This document shows, piece by piece, positions 6,661 to 7,721 of a stretch of DNA of 7,721 nucleotides (position 1 is the first letter of the stretch; each line of letters starts with the position of its first letter). Source of the DNA: Victivallales bacterium (GTDB taxonomy: Bacteria; Verrucomicrobiota; Lentisphaeria; Oligosphaerales; Oligosphaeraceae). The stretch lies in assembly GCA_017538465.1 (NCBI GenBank), contig JAFYIW010000342.1, positions 1-7,721 of the forward strand. The letters are read 5' to 3'. Both the position numbers and the translations under genes were made by a program. Under the pieces are notes generated by a model. It was not told where the DNA came from, searched no databases, and was given only the letters and a program-made list of their open reading frames with translations.

Positions 6661-7485
6661 CTAATTCAAGAAAGGATTGCTCTCCCGCGGCGTCATGAAG
6701 GCGTTCTTGCCCAGGTCCTTCAGCAGCGGGTTGAAATTCTCGGCCCCGAAGCCGAGATGGTTGTGACGGATCCAGCCCTCGGCCTCCGGGAACTTCCCCG
6801 ACATCTTGCCGAAGTATTTGGCGCGGAAAGTCAGCTCCTCGATGTAGGCGTCGTTGCCCTGCGAGACATCCAGCCATTCCTTCTGGGAGGCGTGGCAGCG
6901 CAGCATGTCCTCCTTCATCTTCATCACGGAGGAGATGTTCACGTAGAGTTCCGGAATCACCGGCCGCCGCAGCGGGTCGGTGAGGCTATGGGGCATCGAG
7001 TGGTACACCGCGACCTCCTTGAGGGTGGCCGGGTGATCCGGGCGGCACCGCAGATTGGTCATGCCGCGGCAGAAGGCCGCCGTGACCGCCAGACGCCCGG
7101 TGCAGACGTGGTCCTCCATGTAGTCGTAGGGGCCATGGGTGAGCACGATGTCCGGATCCACCGCGCGGATGACCTCGGCGACCTTGCAGATGAGGTCGTA
7201 GGTGTAGAACACCTCGATGTCGTCGCAGAGGGCCTCGTGGTAGGTCATCCCCGCCAGCTTCGCGGCCGCCACGCATTCGCTGCGGCGCTTGGCGACAATC
7301 TGTTCGCGGCTGAGCTTGTCCGTCCCCAGCGAGCCGTTGGCGACGGTCATGTAGTGGACCTCGTAGCCGGCCTTCTGGAGCATCAGGAGCGTGCCCGACA
7401 TCATGAACTCGATGTCATCGGGATGGCAGCCGACGGCGATGACCTTCTTCTTCGGCGCAATGGCCTTCTTTTTGGCAGTAGGCAT
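6661..7485 (-). CDS. PIG-L/LmbE-family zinc-dependent deacetylase
   Basis: A 274-residue protein of the LmbE/PIG-L fold, whose members remove acetyl groups from N-acetylglucosamine-type substrates. The exact substrate cannot be told from sequence. The metal and base motif is intact at residues 21-26 (HPDDIE). The second metal motif is at 117-126 (HGPYDYMEDH), where H126 is the expected ligand. Met123 stands where the family's HPDH motif usually has its first histidine. The N-terminus has a short Lys/Ala tail (MPTAKKKAIAPKKK) and no signal peptide, so it is probably cytoplasmic. An in-frame TAA at 7501-7503 blocks upstream extension, and the next internal ATG falls after HPDD, so the start at 7485 is firm although its ribosome site is weak. 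It is the first gene of the putative operon with uraA and upp; a functional link to uracil salvage is not evident. Confidence 0.95.
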   Translation of the reverse strand: MPTAKKKAIAPKKKVIAVGCHPDDIEFMMSGTLLMLQKAGYEVHYMTVANGSLGTDKLSREQIVAKRRSECVAAAKLAGMTYHEALCDDIEVFYTYDLICKVAEVIRAVDPDIVLTHGPYDYMEDHVCTGRLAVTAAFCRGMTNLRCRPDHPATLKEVAVYHSMPHSLTDPLRRPVIPELYVNISSVMKMKEDMLRCHASQKEWLDVSQGNDAYIEELTFRAKYFGKMSGKFPEAEGWIRHNHLGFGAENFNPLLKDLGKNAFMTPRESNPFLN

Positions 7486-7500
7486 AATGAAGTTTTTCCC

Positions 7501-7532
7501 TTATAAGAAAAAGCCCCGCTTGCGCGGGGCTG
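7501..7532 (-). terminator. Rho-independent terminator of the upstream gene
   Basis: A perfect 8-bp GC-rich stem (AGCCCCGC at 7512-7519 pairing with GCGGGGCT at 7524-7531) encloses a 4-base loop. On the minus strand it is followed directly by TTTTTCTTAT. It begins about 7 nt after the TAG of the partial gene. On the plus strand no T-run follows, so it acts only on minus-strand transcripts. It ends only about 15-25 nt before the PIG-L start codon. Confidence 0.87.
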
Positions 7533-7538
7533 AAAAAG

Positions 7539-7721
7539 CTAGTGCATCTCGACTTCGCAGACGCCGAAGCCGTGGCGGTAGAAGTTGAAGGTGACCTCGC
7601 CTGGATGCAATGACAGGAGGCTCATCGGCACACAGCTGTCCGCGATCTTGTTGGCCAGCATGTAGGTCGAGAGGCGCTGCCCGAAGGGATTGTCGTGATG
7701 GCCGGGATGCCAGATGGAGAC
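7539..7721 (-). CDS. C-terminal 60 codons of an unidentified protein (5' end outside window)
   Basis: The frame is open from the right edge to TAG at 7539-7541 and is followed by a strong terminator, which marks it as a genuine gene end. The visible residues include a histidine-rich stretch HPGHHDNPFGQRLS (5-18), then MLANKIADS, and a beta-like tail PGEVTFNFYRHGFGV before the end VEMH. Codon use is GC-rich like the downstream operon genes. I do not recognise the family. The His/Asp cluster could be a metal or catalytic site, but this is only suggestive. It would be expressed on the same strand as the PIG-L gene but is separated from it by the terminator. Confidence 0.75.
   Translation of the reverse strand, partial: VSIWHPGHHDNPFGQRLSTYMLANKIADSCVPMSLLSLHPGEVTFNFYRHGFGVCEVEMH

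Noticed and set aside
6655..7506. A 283-codon plus-strand ORF opposite the PIG-L gene
   Set aside because: The minus-strand frame has clear HPDD and DH metal motifs. The plus-strand product resembles only the antisense of it.

Overview
All genes that can be supported lie on the minus strand, so they are described right to left. The window looks bacterial and joins two kinds of sequence. The right part (about 4657-7721) is GC-rich housekeeping DNA. The left part (1-4407) is one enormous repetitive surface-type gene of about average GC. AIDA-like 'SSGGTA' repeats starting right at the N-terminus, followed by Ig-like domains and a CARDB-like start, resemble the giant repeat proteins I associate with Lentisphaerae (Victivallis-like gut bacteria) and some Desulfovibrio. 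This is an inference from protein style; no taxonomic marker gene is present.

Right to left: (1) the last 60 codons of an unidentified gene (7539-7721), followed at once by a strong intrinsic terminator (about 7501-7532). (2) A compact three-gene cluster: a PIG-L/LmbE-type zinc deacetylase (6661-7485), a UraA-type uracil permease (5305-6630) and uracil phosphoribosyltransferase Upp (4657-5289). The spacers are only 30 and 15 nt, so this is probably one operon. UraA imports uracil and Upp converts it with PRPP to UMP; the role of the deacetylase beside them is unclear. (3) A 249-nt spacer (4408-4656). It holds a doubtful 53-codon ORF with a hydrophobic beginning, a TATAAT-like promoter box and a strong Shine-Dalgarno. 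(4) The giant repeat protein, starting at 4407 and running off the left edge (at least 1,469 codons, no stop).

The giant protein has about 1,160 residues of AIDA-like beta-helix repeats organised into higher-order modules. These are a 75/76-residue 'APDTYIQG' module and a separate 51-residue module present twice. They are followed by a conserved-looking junction segment (GNYFGTTDID), two SbsA/Big_5-like Ig domains and the start of a CARDB-like domain. It has no recognisable signal peptide at its best-supported start. The small hydrophobic ORF upstream is in exactly the same frame, separated by a single TGA, which is the most curious point in the window. No RNA genes, CRISPR arrays or insertion sequences were seen.
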